Shown here piece by piece: positions 12,049 to 24,019 of a stretch of 64,000 nt of DNA. The position numbers and the translations under genes are program-made. The stretch is from Lunularia cruciata (taxonomy: Eukaryota > Streptophyta > Marchantiopsida > Lunulariales > Lunulariaceae). The stretch covers positions 60,551,493 to 60,615,492 of the forward strand of contig OX419759.1 of the NCBI GenBank assembly GCA_948567375.1, read 5' to 3'. The first letter of the stretch is position 1. The number at the start of each line of letters is the position of its first letter. The notes under the pieces are model-generated. The model saw nothing but the letters and a program-made list of their open reading frames with translations, did not search any database and had not been told where the DNA came from.

Positions 12049-13740
12049 AAAATCGCCAAGACTTTCTCGCAACCAGCTGTGAATATATGAAGCTACCTTG
12101 ATTCTGTTAACCAATTGCTAGCGGGCACATTCCTTAGTTATCACAGGTGAGGATGCTGGGTGGTTCTTGTCGGTCAGTTATGTGAATACTTTGAATTGAC
12201 TGGGTTTCGTCGAATAGGAGGCGAAGTGGGAGGGATGATGAGTTCATCATCTTGTTCACCAAAGCTGGTAGAAAGAATTGTGGTCAGTTCCAACGTCATA
12301 TATCCACAGGATGTCCAAGGTAGTGTCTTTACTACCTTTATTGATAGACCCTGTAGCCAGTCTGGGTCAATAGAAACTAGATTTAGATCGAGAATGTAGA
12401 AAGCTTTTTTCTGTTCTTCACGAAAGGGAGCAAACTCGGTTAGGATCGAGATTGCGAAAGTGGTTTGTACCATGAGAAAGGCGTTCGTGTATCAAGGTGA
12501 AAACTTACGTCTTGTTTATTCGAATGAAACAGATTATGAGACGATAGTGCTGTACTTTGTAGGGTGTGGATCCCAGTTACACGCTAAGGAGCAATTGTTG
12601 ATACGAAATTTCATCTCGTATTCTTGCTACTGGTTTTCTTTGCAATGGATTTTATCAAAGTTTTTCCTCTAATCACCTGATTTTTTATGCGCTATCAGAT
12701 AAGTACTTTGGACAATTAGTTCCCATCTTGTTGAGAGAAATACTGCTTATAATGTTCTTGACTGACTTGCATCAAGGTTGTGAGACCTTAGTTACCGACG
12801 AATGCATTGCCGCTCATTGTTCTTCATGAATGCCACTTACCTTATGGTTCCTGGTGTCAGTCATATTGGACATGTTCAACGAGCTTTTCCGCAAGAATGT
12901 TGCCTGGAGTGTCTGCTTTTAGACCTGCGGATAAACTCTCGTTCCGATCATCTCTGACTTGACCATCACCGAAATTGTTTTGGCCGGATATCTTGCACTT
13001 GATGGATGAAATGATAAAGTTGCTGCTTAGTCCTTCCATATTTAAAATTTGTACCTACGTCGGAGTTTGAACCTTAACACCACGTGTACATTCTCCAGAG
13101 TTCCCTGCTGTGAAGATGGGAAAACAGACGCTTTCTGTCAGCACTAACATTGTCTACGACGCCCTTTTGAATTTTACTACAAATCACAACTGCCACTGAA
13201 ATGTCTAGAGGTGGTCTTATCCATCAAATCCTCCACTCTCGGCAAACTTCAAGCTTGTCTGCTAACGCATTTCCGTGTGCAACTGGTGTGTAGTAACGTC
13301 TCGTTTTGGTAAGGAAGGAATATCTCTTCGATATCCTCATCCCAAGTGCCATAGTTTTGACCTTCTCTGCACATGTACAATTCCAAGTTTGGTAACAAGG
13401 CGTAAGGCGCAAAAGATATTTTCTTGGCAAACGAATCTGTATTTAGTGTGGTGGATAGTAGTAAAATTAGGAGTGTGGGTATCTAAGAGCATACTTTTGT
13501 AGAAAAAGTAGCATTTATACGGGGTCCAGTCCAACTCAAAAGTATCAGCTTGAATCGACGCAGCATCATAGCTAACTGCTCGGTTCATTCTACATGGTGC
13601 ATCGATTAAAGAGTGCTTTCTGCTATCAACTTGTAAGCTCAACGACGTCTGGTTCCGTGATAGTGAACGAATAGTCATCGAGGTTGTCCTCTCTTCAGTC
13701 GAGGCATAGGACACTTTATTAATATTCATTTTTTAAATGA
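12049..13740. other. 3' flank of PEX19 and intergenic DNA
   Basis: The first few hundred bases are likely 3' UTR. Open frames on both strands (for example 13337-13729 on the minus strand) show no recognisable domain. No gene is called. Confidence 0.45.
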
Positions 13741-13931
13741 AAATGAATATTATATTCTAATATTCTATTTTTGGACTATTATTAAACTTTTCAAATTGTT
13801 CACTCAAAATAATAAATTATCAACTTCTAGTAAAGACGCTTGCACTTATCTATAATGTTCGTGAAATCTAATTATATGTATTTTTATTTTCATTTTTTAT
13901 AATCTATTTTTGTCATAATCAATTTAGACAA

Positions 13932-14022
13932 GCCGTTATGGTGAAATCGGTAGAAGGAAGGAAGACCCTTGCTGTTAGGAAGCAGTTTTTAACGCATCTC
14001 TGTTCGAATCCGAGTAGCGGCA
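13932..14022 (+). pseudogene. trnL-UAG: plastid trnL-UAG pseudogene
   Basis: It begins GCCGTTATGGTGAAATCGGTAG and ends TTCGAATCCGAGTAGCGGCA. These are the acceptor and D arm, and the T arm plus 3' acceptor strand, of plastid tRNA-Leu(UAG). The anticodon region TTAGGAAGCAG is present, but the D-arm to anticodon-arm segment is altered (GAAGGAAGGAAGACCC), so the fold is broken. Confidence 0.75.
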
Positions 14023-14170
14023 TAAAATTACTAGAGTATCCTATAATTACAAATCTAAAAAATACTAATAACTAGTTTGCTATTTATTTTAATTTGTTTT
14101 ACAAAATAAAATAAATAAATAAATTTGTAAACGTACTAAACAATAACATAGTCTTATCGTTTATTATGAT

Positions 14171-14328
14171 ATGTCTAAACAAGGTCAAGCTTATCGACAA
14201 ATGTCTCTTTTATTAAGAAGACCACCTGGTAGAGACGCTTATCCAGGAGATGTTTTTTATTTAGATTCTCGTCATTTAGAAAGAGCGGCTAAATTAAGTT
14301 CTAATCTTGGTGAAGGTAGTATGACTGG
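14171..14328 (+). pseudogene. atpA: plastid atpA fragment
   Basis: An open frame encodes a segment of the F1 alpha subunit of plastid ATP synthase. It includes [36 protein letters not shown] and LGEGSMT, a highly conserved stretch following the nucleotide-binding core. After GSMT the match stops abruptly, and the sequence continues into something I cannot place. About 52 codons of a roughly 500-codon gene remain. Confidence 0.88.
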
Positions 14329-14397
14329 CTTTGCCAATGTTGAAATTGAAACCGGTTCTCCAGTAAATGGACCTATGTGAGCTTCTAGAATTTCTTT

Positions 14398-14582
<185 letters not shown>

Positions 14583-14854
14583 CTAAAACGTAAATTTTTA
14601 TTTAGAAAAAACTATTTCATTGCTTACTAAAGTTTTTTTTAATAAAAATATTTTAGTTAAAGCAGCTAATAACCCAAAATTTCTCCTTTCAAGGTGATAG
14701 TAAATTTTTTAATAAAAGATACGATTTAAAAGTACTTCTTTGTGTCGAAACGTAATCCAAGATGGTTCAAGCGCTTGAAGAGTGAATTTTAGGTCATCAA
14801 GTAAATATAAATAGGATTGGTATTTTTCTCTGTTGGTATTACGTCTTCTCTTTT

Positions 14855-15195
14855 AGAAGACCTGCACGGCTGGCGATTAGCTCAGTGGTAGAGCTTGGGA
14901 TGTGAATTGATGGTCAAACTCTATCGCGTCGATAATACTTTAAGGAAGCCTATGGAAAAATATAATGAAATATAAAGCTCGGAAATATAATGAAATAATA
15001 AAATATAAAGCTCGGAAAGACTCGAAGAGTCAAAAGACATCTTCTCTGTTAGAAGACCTGCACGGCTAGAGATTAGCTGAGTGGTAGAGCTTGGGCGGTG
15101 ATTTGATGGTCAAACTCTTTCGCGGTGATAATACTTTAAGGGAAACCCTATGGGAAAATATAATGAAATAATAAAATATAAAGCTCGGACAACTT
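14855..15195 (+). repeat. 196-bp tandem duplication containing a tRNA-Ile-like 5' half
   Basis: AGAAGACCTGCACGGCT occurs at 14855 and again at 15051. Both copies continue with GATTAGCTSAGTGGTAGAGC, the acceptor/D-arm region of plastid tRNA-Ile(GAU), then GATGGTCAAACTC, GATAATACTTTAAGG and an ATATAATGAAATA block. The anticodon and T arms are absent, so no tRNA is encoded. The tRNA-Ile assignment is likely but rests on about 25 bases. Confidence 0.65.
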
Positions 15196-15410
15196 GAAGA
15201 GTCAAAAGATTGAAAGCACAATACAAAACACATTAGGCAAGAGCCTAGACATCTGACCAATCTATAACAAATTGGTCCAATATAAATAGACGTCCGCTGT
15301 AAACCTGAAGAGTCAAAAGATTGAAAGCACAATACAAAACACATTAGGCAAGAGCCTATGACATCTGACCAATCTATAACAAATTGGTCCAATATAAATA
15401 GAATCGTGGT
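15196..15410 (+). repeat. 111-bp tandem repeat, two copies
   Basis: GAAGAGTCAAAAGATTGAAAG starts at 15196 and at 15307. The copies stay nearly identical through ACACATTAGGCAAGAGCCTA and CATCTGACCAATCTATAAC to AATATAAATAGA. They lie directly after the 196-bp duplication, so this part of the plastid mosaic has undergone repeated local duplication. The near identity suggests the second duplication is recent. Confidence 0.85.
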
Positions 15411-15771
15411 AAAATAGCTAGATGCCAGGTTGCATAGGTGTTTCTCTAACATTGAAATTAAGGGCAGTTTTTTTAATGAAAATGGGAATTTATTATCATT
15501 TAGAGATAAGTCTTATTGCTAAACAAAATTTTTGATGAATTGAATAATACAAAGTGCTTTTTGTTATTGCAATTTTTTAGTCATAAAATAAATTTATAAT
15601 GCTAGAATAAACTGTTAAAAAAATAAATTATTTAATATTATTATTTTATGGCAAAATATCTAGTCTAATTTTAGATTTTTATTTAGATCCTATAAACAAG
15701 GTAAATAAAAAACTAAACCATCTAGTAAATTTTACTACAGTTTTTAGAATTTTCTTTTCCAAGACTTCCAT

Positions 15772-15821
15772 AACTGGACTTTAAACCCGTTTCATATGAT
15801 GGGTGTTGTTGTAGTTCTAGA
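15772..15821 (+). pseudogene. psbD: plastid psbD fragment
   Basis: The codons from 15772 read [12 protein letters not shown], the conserved lumenal/helix segment of the photosystem II D2 protein, then degrade (VVVLD). The frame continues without a break into the chlL piece, so two plastid genes far apart in normal plastid genomes are joined here. Confidence 0.8.
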
Positions 15822-15985
15822 TGTTGCTGAAGAAACTGTAAAACTATTAAAAGTGTTAAACGCTTTTAATGAATATGATATTTTATGATATAATATGAAG
15901 TAATCTGTGGTGGTATTACTGTTCCATTCAATTATGCAGATTATTGTATTATTGTAACAGATAATGGATTTGAAGAATCCTGCCC
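15822..15985 (+). pseudogene. chlL: plastid chlL fragment
   Basis: The segment reads [18 protein letters not shown], then after a stop and frame disturbance [17 protein letters not shown] and IVTDNGFE. This is the internal part of ChlL, the iron protein of light-independent protochlorophyllide reductase. The following bases (CCCCTCTCAGAACCGGACATG) resemble the reverse complement of a group II intron end, at low certainty. The gene is present in plastids of bryophytes, ferns, lycophytes and many gymnosperms but not of angiosperms. Confidence 0.85.
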
Positions 15986-16146
15986 CTCTCAGAACCGGAC
16001 ATGAAGTTTTTCATTTATATTTTACAGACTATTTAATATTGACTTAAATTATTTTAATACAAAATAAATGTTCTTAGGTTTGTAAAGTGACAATTCAATG
16101 CAACTTTTTTGTCAACTTTTCCACTGCAACGCAGAAAAAAACAACA

Positions 16147-16291
16147 TGTTAGGTTGATTGTAGGTGAAGAACATTATGAAACCGCACAGGGAGTAAAACA
16201 AACTTTACAACGATACAAAGAATTACAAGATATTATTGCGTTTCTTGGTTTAGATGAATTATCTGAAGAAGATCGTCTTGCCAAATACTGA
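16147..16291 (+). pseudogene. atpB: plastid atpB fragment
   Basis: The frame encodes [20 protein letters not shown], then [20 protein letters not shown], and a stop after LAKY. This is the C-terminal helical region of the plastid ATP synthase beta subunit. The coding stretch is well preserved, but both ends are lost. Confidence 0.92.
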
Positions 16292-16320
16292 GATGTCTCA
16301 ATGCGCTAAGCAGGTCAATG

Positions 16321-17150
16321 CGTCAGTGCTTCATTTTTGAAACTTTGACGCAAAGGAGGAGCTTGTAATTAGTAGTGACAGAATATCAGTCAACATGCTA
16401 CTTTACATTTAATGAAAACATAATTCTCGCATTTGTAATCGACCGTTGATAAAAGTAGTGATGATGATGACTGTCTTCCAATCTTGGACATTATTTATTG
16501 CAAGTCCACATTTTTATGAAGATTCTAGGTCTTGTTTTAGGAGTTCGGTTTCAGCAGATGGTCACAAATTGTGCTGTCGCTTGAATCTAAGGTTCCATGG
16601 AGGTCAAAATCGACTGCTGTACGTACCGGACATTCTGGAGGTCGCCATCTATTTTCGACTTGCGATAGCGAGTTCAGCCGGTTACTGGATGACGTGGCAA
16701 TGAATCGACTTGTCTGCTCAGTTTGATTTGTGGATAGAGAGGAGACCGAAATGGTCGACGAAATTGATCGGACTGATCTAGACATGGACGAGAAGAAAAT
16801 ATATCAGAATGGCAGGAAAAGAAGGACAGAGTTTTGACTTGCACTGGACAGGGCTGAGAATCATTGAGCAGTTTCGGAGCAATTGGAACTTCCTCGAGCT
16901 CAGAAGATTGTAGCAGTGATATAGATCGGCGTGCGGAAGGATGATAAGGGGGCTGGGGCTGCCTTGTTTCCGCTCGTGTGTCCTTGCCTCACCTTCAGGT
17001 AAATGTTTGTGACTACGAGACACCAGTTGACGATTTCGTATCGTTAGGGTAGCAATCTGGGAAAATTCCGCGAAACCGTATTGCTACTGATGCAGCTTCA
17101 CGGGAGTTCTTCAGGTTGCTGCCTCAAGCAAGCCCGCCAATTCTGAGATC
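16321..17150. other. upstream region of the Psb27-H2 gene
   Basis: Moderate-GC DNA with no recognisable gene. The last 100-200 bases are the presumed promoter and 5' UTR of the following gene. No specific regulatory site could be supported. Confidence 0.45.
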
Positions 17151-17961
17151 ATGGCGCATTTGGTAAATACTTCTGTGGCTTGCGCAGCGCTTGTGCCAAG
17201 GAGTCGAAGATCAGCTGGTGTTGTCAACATCTGTGCTAAGAATTCCTCCCAGTCTTGTCAATCAGAGAAGCATTTGGAGGCCAAAAATGGTGAGATAGAG
17301 ACTGTAAGGACTCGAAGGCAGGCAATAAGGGGCGCGATATTATGTTCAGCAACATTATTGTTGGCGCAGTGGCCAGGAGAGGTCTTAGCAGATGAACGGG
17401 TCAAGAAGGAAGGCGCTGTGGAGCAAGAACAGAGTGTTATAGGAGGGATAATGTCCCTTTTTGATTCTGAAGAAACGACGAAATCGGGGAGGAAACTGCC
17501 TAAGGCTTATTTGAAAAGTGCAAGGGGTGTGGTAACGTCTTTGCGAGAGTCGTTCACCGGGGTTTCTAAAAATGAAGGTGAATTCCGGAGAAGCGCCGAT
17601 TCGGCTAAGGCAGCCATTCGTGATTACGTTGCCAATTGGCGAGGATCGAATGTGGTTGCTACAGAGGTCAGTTCCTTCCTTCCATCACTCCGAGATAAAT
17701 GCCCCTGTTTCGTAATCCATTCTATTTCGTAACCTATTGATTAATTGCAATTTAGAATCCTCAGGAATGTCTGAGCAAAACAATTGATCAGAATAAGCTT
17801 ATTTGCCATACTGGTGTTCCCAGGACTCTTATCAAGCTCTTGAAAAAGCGCTGCGTATGTTGGGTGAATTCTACTCAAAGAAGGGTCCGCGAGCTGTTCT
17901 TCCAGATGATGTAAGGTCCCGAGTGTTGGAGGCTCTCCAGTTGGCAGATGATGCTCTTTGA
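17151..17961 (+). CDS. PSB27-H2: Psb27-H2/LPA19-like photosystem II assembly factor (2 exons, 217 aa)
   Basis: Exons are 17151-17666 and 17824-17961. The intron starts GTCAGT and ends CCCAG, and the spliced frame is 654 nt. The protein belongs to the Psb27 family, lumenal factors that assist photosystem II assembly; the LPA19 type is implicated in processing of the D1 C-terminus (family knowledge). Residues 1-50 are a Ser/Ala-rich chloroplast transit peptide. RTRRQAIR at 53-60, a hydrophobic stretch and VLA at 78-80 form a twin-arginine-like lumen signal. The mature part has SVIGGIMSLFDSEETTKSGR, LPKAYLKSARGVV, a FRRSADSAKAAIRDYVANWR helix and a final YQALEKALRMLGEFYSK...LPDDVRSRVLEAL segment, all typical of LPA19. 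Length and start fit the family. Confidence 0.93.
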
Positions 17962-20750
17962 GCAGTTTCACAAGTTTCAAGCGTTGGGGAATTTTCCCTT
18001 GGAGCTCAGGGCATAGAAATAACAGAGGTGCTCTGTTTACGCGTTTAGAATTGAAGTTCACCGCCTTTGAGATTAGATTATATGCTTTATCCGGAGAGAT
18101 TGTTGCAATAGAATGAAATATAGCTTTTACTCCTAATAGAGTTCCGGACAGAGAATCAGCGTAGATGCTCTGTTCTTTGATCTAGCAATACTTACTCCTA
18201 TAATAAGTTTTATTTTTAGTAAAAGTAGGTTTGAGGGACTAGTGAATTCAATTCCGCATATATGCTTGACACAGACTACCAGTTATTGGTATGTCGTTTT
18301 GTCATTAGTCGTGATTGCTGCCTTCAAAACTTTTATCCAGCTCTTCACATCCTCGTGGATTCCGAGGTTTTAACCAAACAGAATGTACTTTGGCGGTTGT
18401 ATCTCGTGCAAGAATAAGCAAGAATATCAGCACATGAAACCCAGGGCATTCTCCTTCGATCTGCAGGTTGATCTCATCGATTTGTCCGTACAATCTGAAA
18501 GAACTTTCATTCAGTACTGCATCCTTTTGAGCTACCATGGTGTCACTTGAGTTGAGGAGTACGAATCCATCACAAGCCTGCAAACACATTTGAACCGTTT
18601 TCATCATTAGTACAAGGGCAAGAAGAATTTGCCATCTTCTTATCCTAAACTGGCAATCGTGGAAAGCTTAATTTGCTTACAGGGTTGTGCAGGTTTAACA
18701 TTCTGGGATTCACCAAAAAAGCTTTTTTTTCCACGAGCGGGGTTCGATGCAACGAATCTAGTTAAATCGAACTTATTTCATCTTCATGAGTCGAATTGAT
18801 CAATTGTGACTTACACCGACGAAGCAAACATGGAAGTGTAAAGCACCTGCACAATCCGCCTCCATGATTCCATTCACTTGTCGTTCCCCGACGTTCCAGT
18901 TGTGGTCAGGTTGGTCATAAAGAAAGACTTAAACGGGTTCGGCATTTGAAACACCTGCTGCCACCGCCAGGAGAAAACGAACTTGTGTCAATCGCCTCTT
19001 GTGCAAGCGCGGCAAGCTCCCGCTCATGACACATGAGGAGGCCATTATGGAGATGTTCGACGAGTGTGCTTTGCCGGTTTCTAGTATTCGACCCAAAAGA
19101 AGTGAGAAGGTAGCCTGACCACCACAAGTGGTCAAAATCACGTTGTGCACAATGAACGTCAGGATGGCCATCGTATATTAGGAAAGAGGATTAGAATGTC
19201 ATCCCGCTCTGTTACTTGACGGAACAGGATGCTTTTAAAGTCCCGACCGATCAAATCAACTGAGCGGAGTGCAGGCCCAGACGCAAGTATTATGTTAAAG
19301 ACATGTTTCCAGAAGCCAGTCGTAGGTAGAAGAAGAACACGTAATATTGTTCACATACTTCCAAGGGTTAAGGGTGAATCTCAAACAGGAGGCATCCAAC
19401 TTGTGCTCTGAGAGATATCTGATGGTCCAGATTGTGCTTGATTTCTTACTGGATCCCTTGCTTAATTTGTGCTGGCCATGAGCATAGAGTGTAACAATTA
19501 CCGATCTGCTCAGGACAAATAATGGACTAAAGGTTCAGAAAGACCTGGCAGAGCATCAACACCATTTTATCCCCTACTAACCGCTTTCTCTACGTAAACA
19601 CGACCACAAAGATAATGGAATATCTGACTGTGAAGATTGTTTATGCGGATTGGACAATGCAAGTGTAAAATATTGAAGGCTCGATGGAAGGATTCTTTTC
19701 TGTGGAGTATTATGTAGCTCGATACCCTTTGATTCATAATAATTTGAGTGTTGTGATATTCATAGTAACAGTACTGAGATGTCTTGTTCTATACGATCAG
19801 AGTATGTCAGGAACGCTAACGTGAACAACTATCGTGGAGCCTGAAGAAGCTGCTATCACTGTATATTTAACTGGAGTAGAGATTGGATGCAGAGTATCAA
19901 TATAATGCGTACGGCACTGTTGAGACCATTACAAATTTCAACCAGGTGTGATATCAGGTTTGATGCGCACGTTCGACGAGAATACCCCACGTTCCTGATC
20001 TGAGCACCTAATAAATGTTATGCAACCATATTCTTCAAGCGACTTCCTGTAACACCTTGTCGGTGTCCAAGAGATGTTACACAATAGGCTAGCACTGAAT
20101 ATACTCGCATATGAAGACCGAGGCTTTTTGGCTCCGAGTCGTATAGAGGGACTAAAGTTCTTCTTGAATGATTGTAAGAGAGAATTGAACTGGTCCTAGA
20201 GGAGAATGGTTGGAGCTTCTGGATTGCACATCTACGAAATGAAATCGTTTTGGATTCTGCAACGCCTGTGGTTTTCAAGGTGAGTAGTTAACCCATATGT
20301 TGGCTCAAAAACTTTCTTCAGTTTAGAATGTCCGTTTACGATGAAGAGATTGATTGTTTTGCGCATGTATACTGCAACTTTACCTGTCCTGAAATCAAAC
20401 CAAGAGGTTTTGTTCAACGTGTAGGCTACATATACACGTAGTATTTTAAACACCGACCAATACACTTCAAGGCCGAGGTTTATATTACCGTTCAGCCACT
20501 GAAGCTACTACCATCGGAAGCGTTACACCTCGAGGATCCAGAGGAGCATGGGACAGTATTTGGGACAAACCTATAGAGTCCCAATCGGACTTTAGGGTAG
20601 ACTCAACAAATATAAGAGGGAGTGGGCTCGAACTGTAAGCGGACGTGTTATATCAGGAAGTAATTGCCGTCCAAAAAATAAGTGTTTTGTTCCTATTGTC
20701 TAAACGCACGCTCATGAGCTATAGGTATGTAACGAAGAAACTGATACTAC
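17962..20750. other. intergenic stretch without a supported gene
   Basis: The start is the 3' flank of Psb27-H2. Minus-strand frames at 18305-18607 (100 codons, with one hydrophobic stretch) and 18915-19171 could be exons of a small membrane-associated protein, but no family motif was recognised and the frames do not join convincingly. No repeats or transposon domains were seen. Confidence 0.35.
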
Positions 20751-20752
20751 AA

Positions 20753-20884
20753 GAGGGAGTTAAGTACAGCTTATAAACACAATAAGTTGATAACGATAAA
20801 GAAAAGGATAAAATCCACGAGGGAGTGAAGTAAAGCTTATAAACACAATAAGTTGATAATGATAAAGAAAAGGACAAAATCCAA
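20753..20884 (+). repeat. 66-bp tandem repeat, two copies
   Basis: Two copies start at 20753 and 20819. Both contain GCTTATAAACACAATAAGTTG, ATAAAGAAAAGGA and AAAATCCA, with only a few substitutions. They adjoin the left end of the decayed gypsy sequence. Confidence 0.85.
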
Positions 20885-21435
20885 GTTGGAGTCCATGGTC
20901 TGTCCCCGCTCCTCATGGCGCCTTCTATTTGCCACTTTACTAAATTGCAACACTCCCGCTCAACAAGCTGACATGGTACAGCTTGCAGCTAGAGCAAAGA
21001 CAGTTTCCACATTGAGGTTGGGGACTCTAGTTGTTGGGGGCATGACATTAATGTTCCTTGGGGCCGGTTTAGCAGCCAGTCCATGCATCTTCCGCTACTA
21101 CATTAGTTATAGAGGATACTTGGGAACCAAACATTAGACCCAAGTTTAAAGGAGTGGAAATATGGAGATTTTGGAAGTTCTGGAGGAGCTACATTAGTTG
21201 TTTTGCCTTCAATTTGAAGGATATGGGTGTTGTAAATGAATTAGTATTCAAATTGAGCTTACTAGTAATACAATAGTTTTTGGACATCCCTACATATATA
21301 ATGACATTGATTCAAAGCCAGAGTATAGACCTATTTGAGACTGGTTTGGTGGAGATTTCACATGGACATTATGCTTCAACTAGAGTGGTGCCAATCAAGA
21401 TATGCATGGCAACTACACAAATAGGTGGATGTGTG
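20885..21435 (+). other. 5' margin of gypsy fragment A
   Basis: Eroded sequence leads into the reverse transcriptase of fragment A. A short frame at 20853-21137 has no recognisable domain. By position it should be the DNA methyltransferase-RT linker or protease region of the element, but I cannot identify either here. Confidence 0.35.
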
Positions 21436-21439
21436 GAGA

Positions 21440-22550
21440 TTACTGTCCTATCAACCAATAGACTAGGGCTGATCCGTATGCCATGCCTAGACCAGAAGAG
21501 ACCTTTGATGCAATTGGGTATGCAAAGATTTTTAGTACTTTGGATCCTTGAGTAGGATATCATCAATTCCCAATCAAGGAAGAAGTCAAGTCCAACATAA
21601 CATTTTGGGCTATTGATCCTCACGGTAAGGATGTAATATATCAGTGGAAGTTCTTACCATTTGGATTAAAGAACACTCTTGCCGAACATATCCATGACCC
21701 TCTGGAAAAAAGTTCCCAGAGGATCATGGATAGGATCTTAATAGGATTGGATTTTGCTTGGTGTTATATTGATGACATTTTGGTATAGAGCACTACTGAG
21801 GAGTAGCATGAGAGAAATTTGTTGGAGATGTTTGAGAGGTCAAGATCTAATGGACTCAAATACCATCCTGAGAAGTGTAGATTCTTCCACAAGCAAGTTG
21901 AGTGTTTGGGCTACACTATCTACCATGGAGGACTTGGTGTTCAACAAACCAAGGTGAAGGCTATTGCATGTATTCCTTGGCCTATGGATGTGAGCAGCGT
22001 GCAAGCATTCCTTAGGTTGGTGAACTTCTATCACCAATATGTTAGATGATTGTGTTATTGCCAGGCCTTGATGACCAACCTTACATAGGAGTGTTGTTGG
22101 GAAGATGAGCAAGAGAGAACTTTTATAGAGCTCAAAGAGAGGTTGACATCTACCCCTATTCTTAGGAGATTGATCAAAGGATGACCATTCCAGATTCACA
22201 TTGTTAGAGTATGTTGGAGCTTGGAGTAGTGCTCATCCAACAAGATGATAAGTGGAAGGAGTTTATGGTGGCCCATGCTAGTCACTCCAACAATTGAGTG
22301 AAGGCAAAGTATAGTTTCATATGAAAGAGAGTGCTTGGCAGTTGTATGGGAAGTAGCATATTTTTATGTTACCTATTTGGTACCTTTCAATCTCATCAAT
22401 GAGCATCAGCCATAGAAGTGGTTGATGAAGTCCGACAAGCTTTCAAGGAAGCTTGCATGATAGGCTCTAATTTTACAAGAGTATGATTTCATGTTTATTC
22501 ATAGATCTAGAGTGGTGAACCATGATGTGGATGGATTGAGTAGAAATGCA
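21440..22550 (+). pseudogene. gypsy fragment A: reverse transcriptase and RNase H remnant
   Basis: Characteristic Ty3/gypsy RT motifs are spread over two or three frames: IFSTLD and GYHQFPIKEE (about 21525-21590), YQWKFLPFGLKN (about 21640), the catalytic CYIDDILV (about 21760-21785), LKYHPEKCRFFHKQVECLGY, and QAFLRLVNFYHQYV. An RNase H region follows, with SYERECLAVVWEVAYF near 22320-22360. Stops are frequent (for example TAG after DDILV). The sequence looks like the same lineage as the protease-methyltransferase fragment at 28580-30250, but that link is recognition by eye. Confidence 0.82.
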
Positions 22551-23039
22551 TGTCCCAACCAACAGGATCAGACCGGATCACGTTAGCATGGTGAGACAAA
22601 TGAGGACATGATGCTAGGTTAGCATGCATATACCTCTCTATGTATAATTTTTTGAGGCCTTGGTGGTATGTCTCTTAGCACATACAAGAGGATTTGAGGA
22701 GGTCATAGATCCAAAGGGGAGAGATATCGGTGCAAGTCAACAAGACATTCATGATGATGTCTTAATCATGGATTGTCTTCACATTGGTGTTATGGGTGGC
22801 ACAATTGGTACCAAGGAGAGAGACTTGTTCTTCAACAAGCCAAGCAATTTAGATTGGAGGGCAAACCCCTTCTTCATGTATGGGAGGATGGTAGAGTATG
22901 AGTAGTATCACTTCATCTCAAAGACCATAGTTGTTCATGGGGAGCTAGGTCACCTTAGAGTAAAGTATACATGTAGCTTAATCTAGAGTCATTATTGGTG
23001 GCACAACATGTAGATTTATGTACAACAATTTTTTGCTAG

Positions 23040-23640
23040 ATGTGTGGTTTGTGGTTGAGTTAGAGCATTATTTAATGCTCCTATGCCACAATTACACCCA
23101 TTACATATCATGGGATTGGGTTACTATTGGAGTTTGGACTTTGCTTGACCAGTATCATTGATTGTGAGATATCATTGGTATTTTTTGGTTATGGTAGAGC
23201 ACTTTTCCAAGTGGATTGAGTTGGTGGCAGTTCTTGACAAGTTTAGTGAAAGGACAACTTACTTGTTCATGGACCAGGGTCTTAGTCATTTTGGTACACC
23301 AATTGAGGTTTTGATTGATCAAGATACAAAGTTCTTAGAGGAGTTTTAGGTCTTTTGTGACAAGGCATTGATTGATCATCATACTACCTCCCGAGATACC
23401 CTAAGGTAGATGGCTTAGCAAAGAGATTGGTTTACATAGTGAAGATGATTGCATATGTATGGTTTGCAGAGAAGACACTTGGGAGATTGGGATCTCTAGT
23501 TACCTTGGTTGGCCATGGGCTAGTGGTTCAGCTAGCAAGCCTCCTTAGCATCTTTCTCTCCTTACTTTCTACTCTATGGATAAGATCTAGATTTACCTAT
23601 AGCCATTTGTTGTGATGGTATTGTAGTTTTGGACTGGAAT
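23040..23640 (+). pseudogene. gypsy fragment A: integrase core remnant
   Basis: The first catalytic aspartate lies in YYWSLDFA (about 23125). LVMVEHFSKWIELV follows, and GTPIEVLIDQDTKF (about 23300) holds the second aspartate. After one frame change comes VDGLAKRLVYIVKM (about 23410), where lysine replaces the expected third catalytic residue, glutamate (family consensus GLAERMV). A TAG interrupts it at about 23347. The copy cannot encode a functional integrase. Confidence 0.8.
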
Positions 23641-24019
23641 GATCCAAACATATAGACAAGCACATGTTCTCAATGGGAAGAGATCCTTTAGAGTGTGATG
23701 GCCTTTGAGAACTTAGAGATTGCTTAACATGGGGATACCTTATGATATGAAACGATTCAAGGAGGAGGTTATAGACCCTCAATCCATCAATTTCATCTAG
23801 GTGATTATGTATATCTACAATAGACTGCACCGATGACATGATGTGACTATAGGCCGCACTACCTTGAAAGTGTGAGAGGTTTTGCCTTCCAAAGTCCTTG
23901 TGTTGGAAGGACATGATGTGGTTTTTTGGAAGGATCATTTGTGCAATTGTATGCCATGGCACCTCCCAAACATTGATGGCACTATGGACCCAAGCTTGGC
24001 AATTTTACATGTAGGCTTC

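Noticed and set aside
13932-14022. Functional tRNA-Leu gene
   Set aside because: The segment between the D arm and anticodon arm is altered, so the cloverleaf cannot form, and it lies among other plastid debris.
14855-15410. Regularly spaced repeats that could suggest a CRISPR array
   Set aside because: The repeats are two-copy tandem duplications of long units with no unique spacers, in plant nuclear DNA.
18305-19171. Minus-strand membrane-protein gene
   Set aside because: Two frames with weak hydrophobicity do not join with convincing splice sites, and no family motif was seen.
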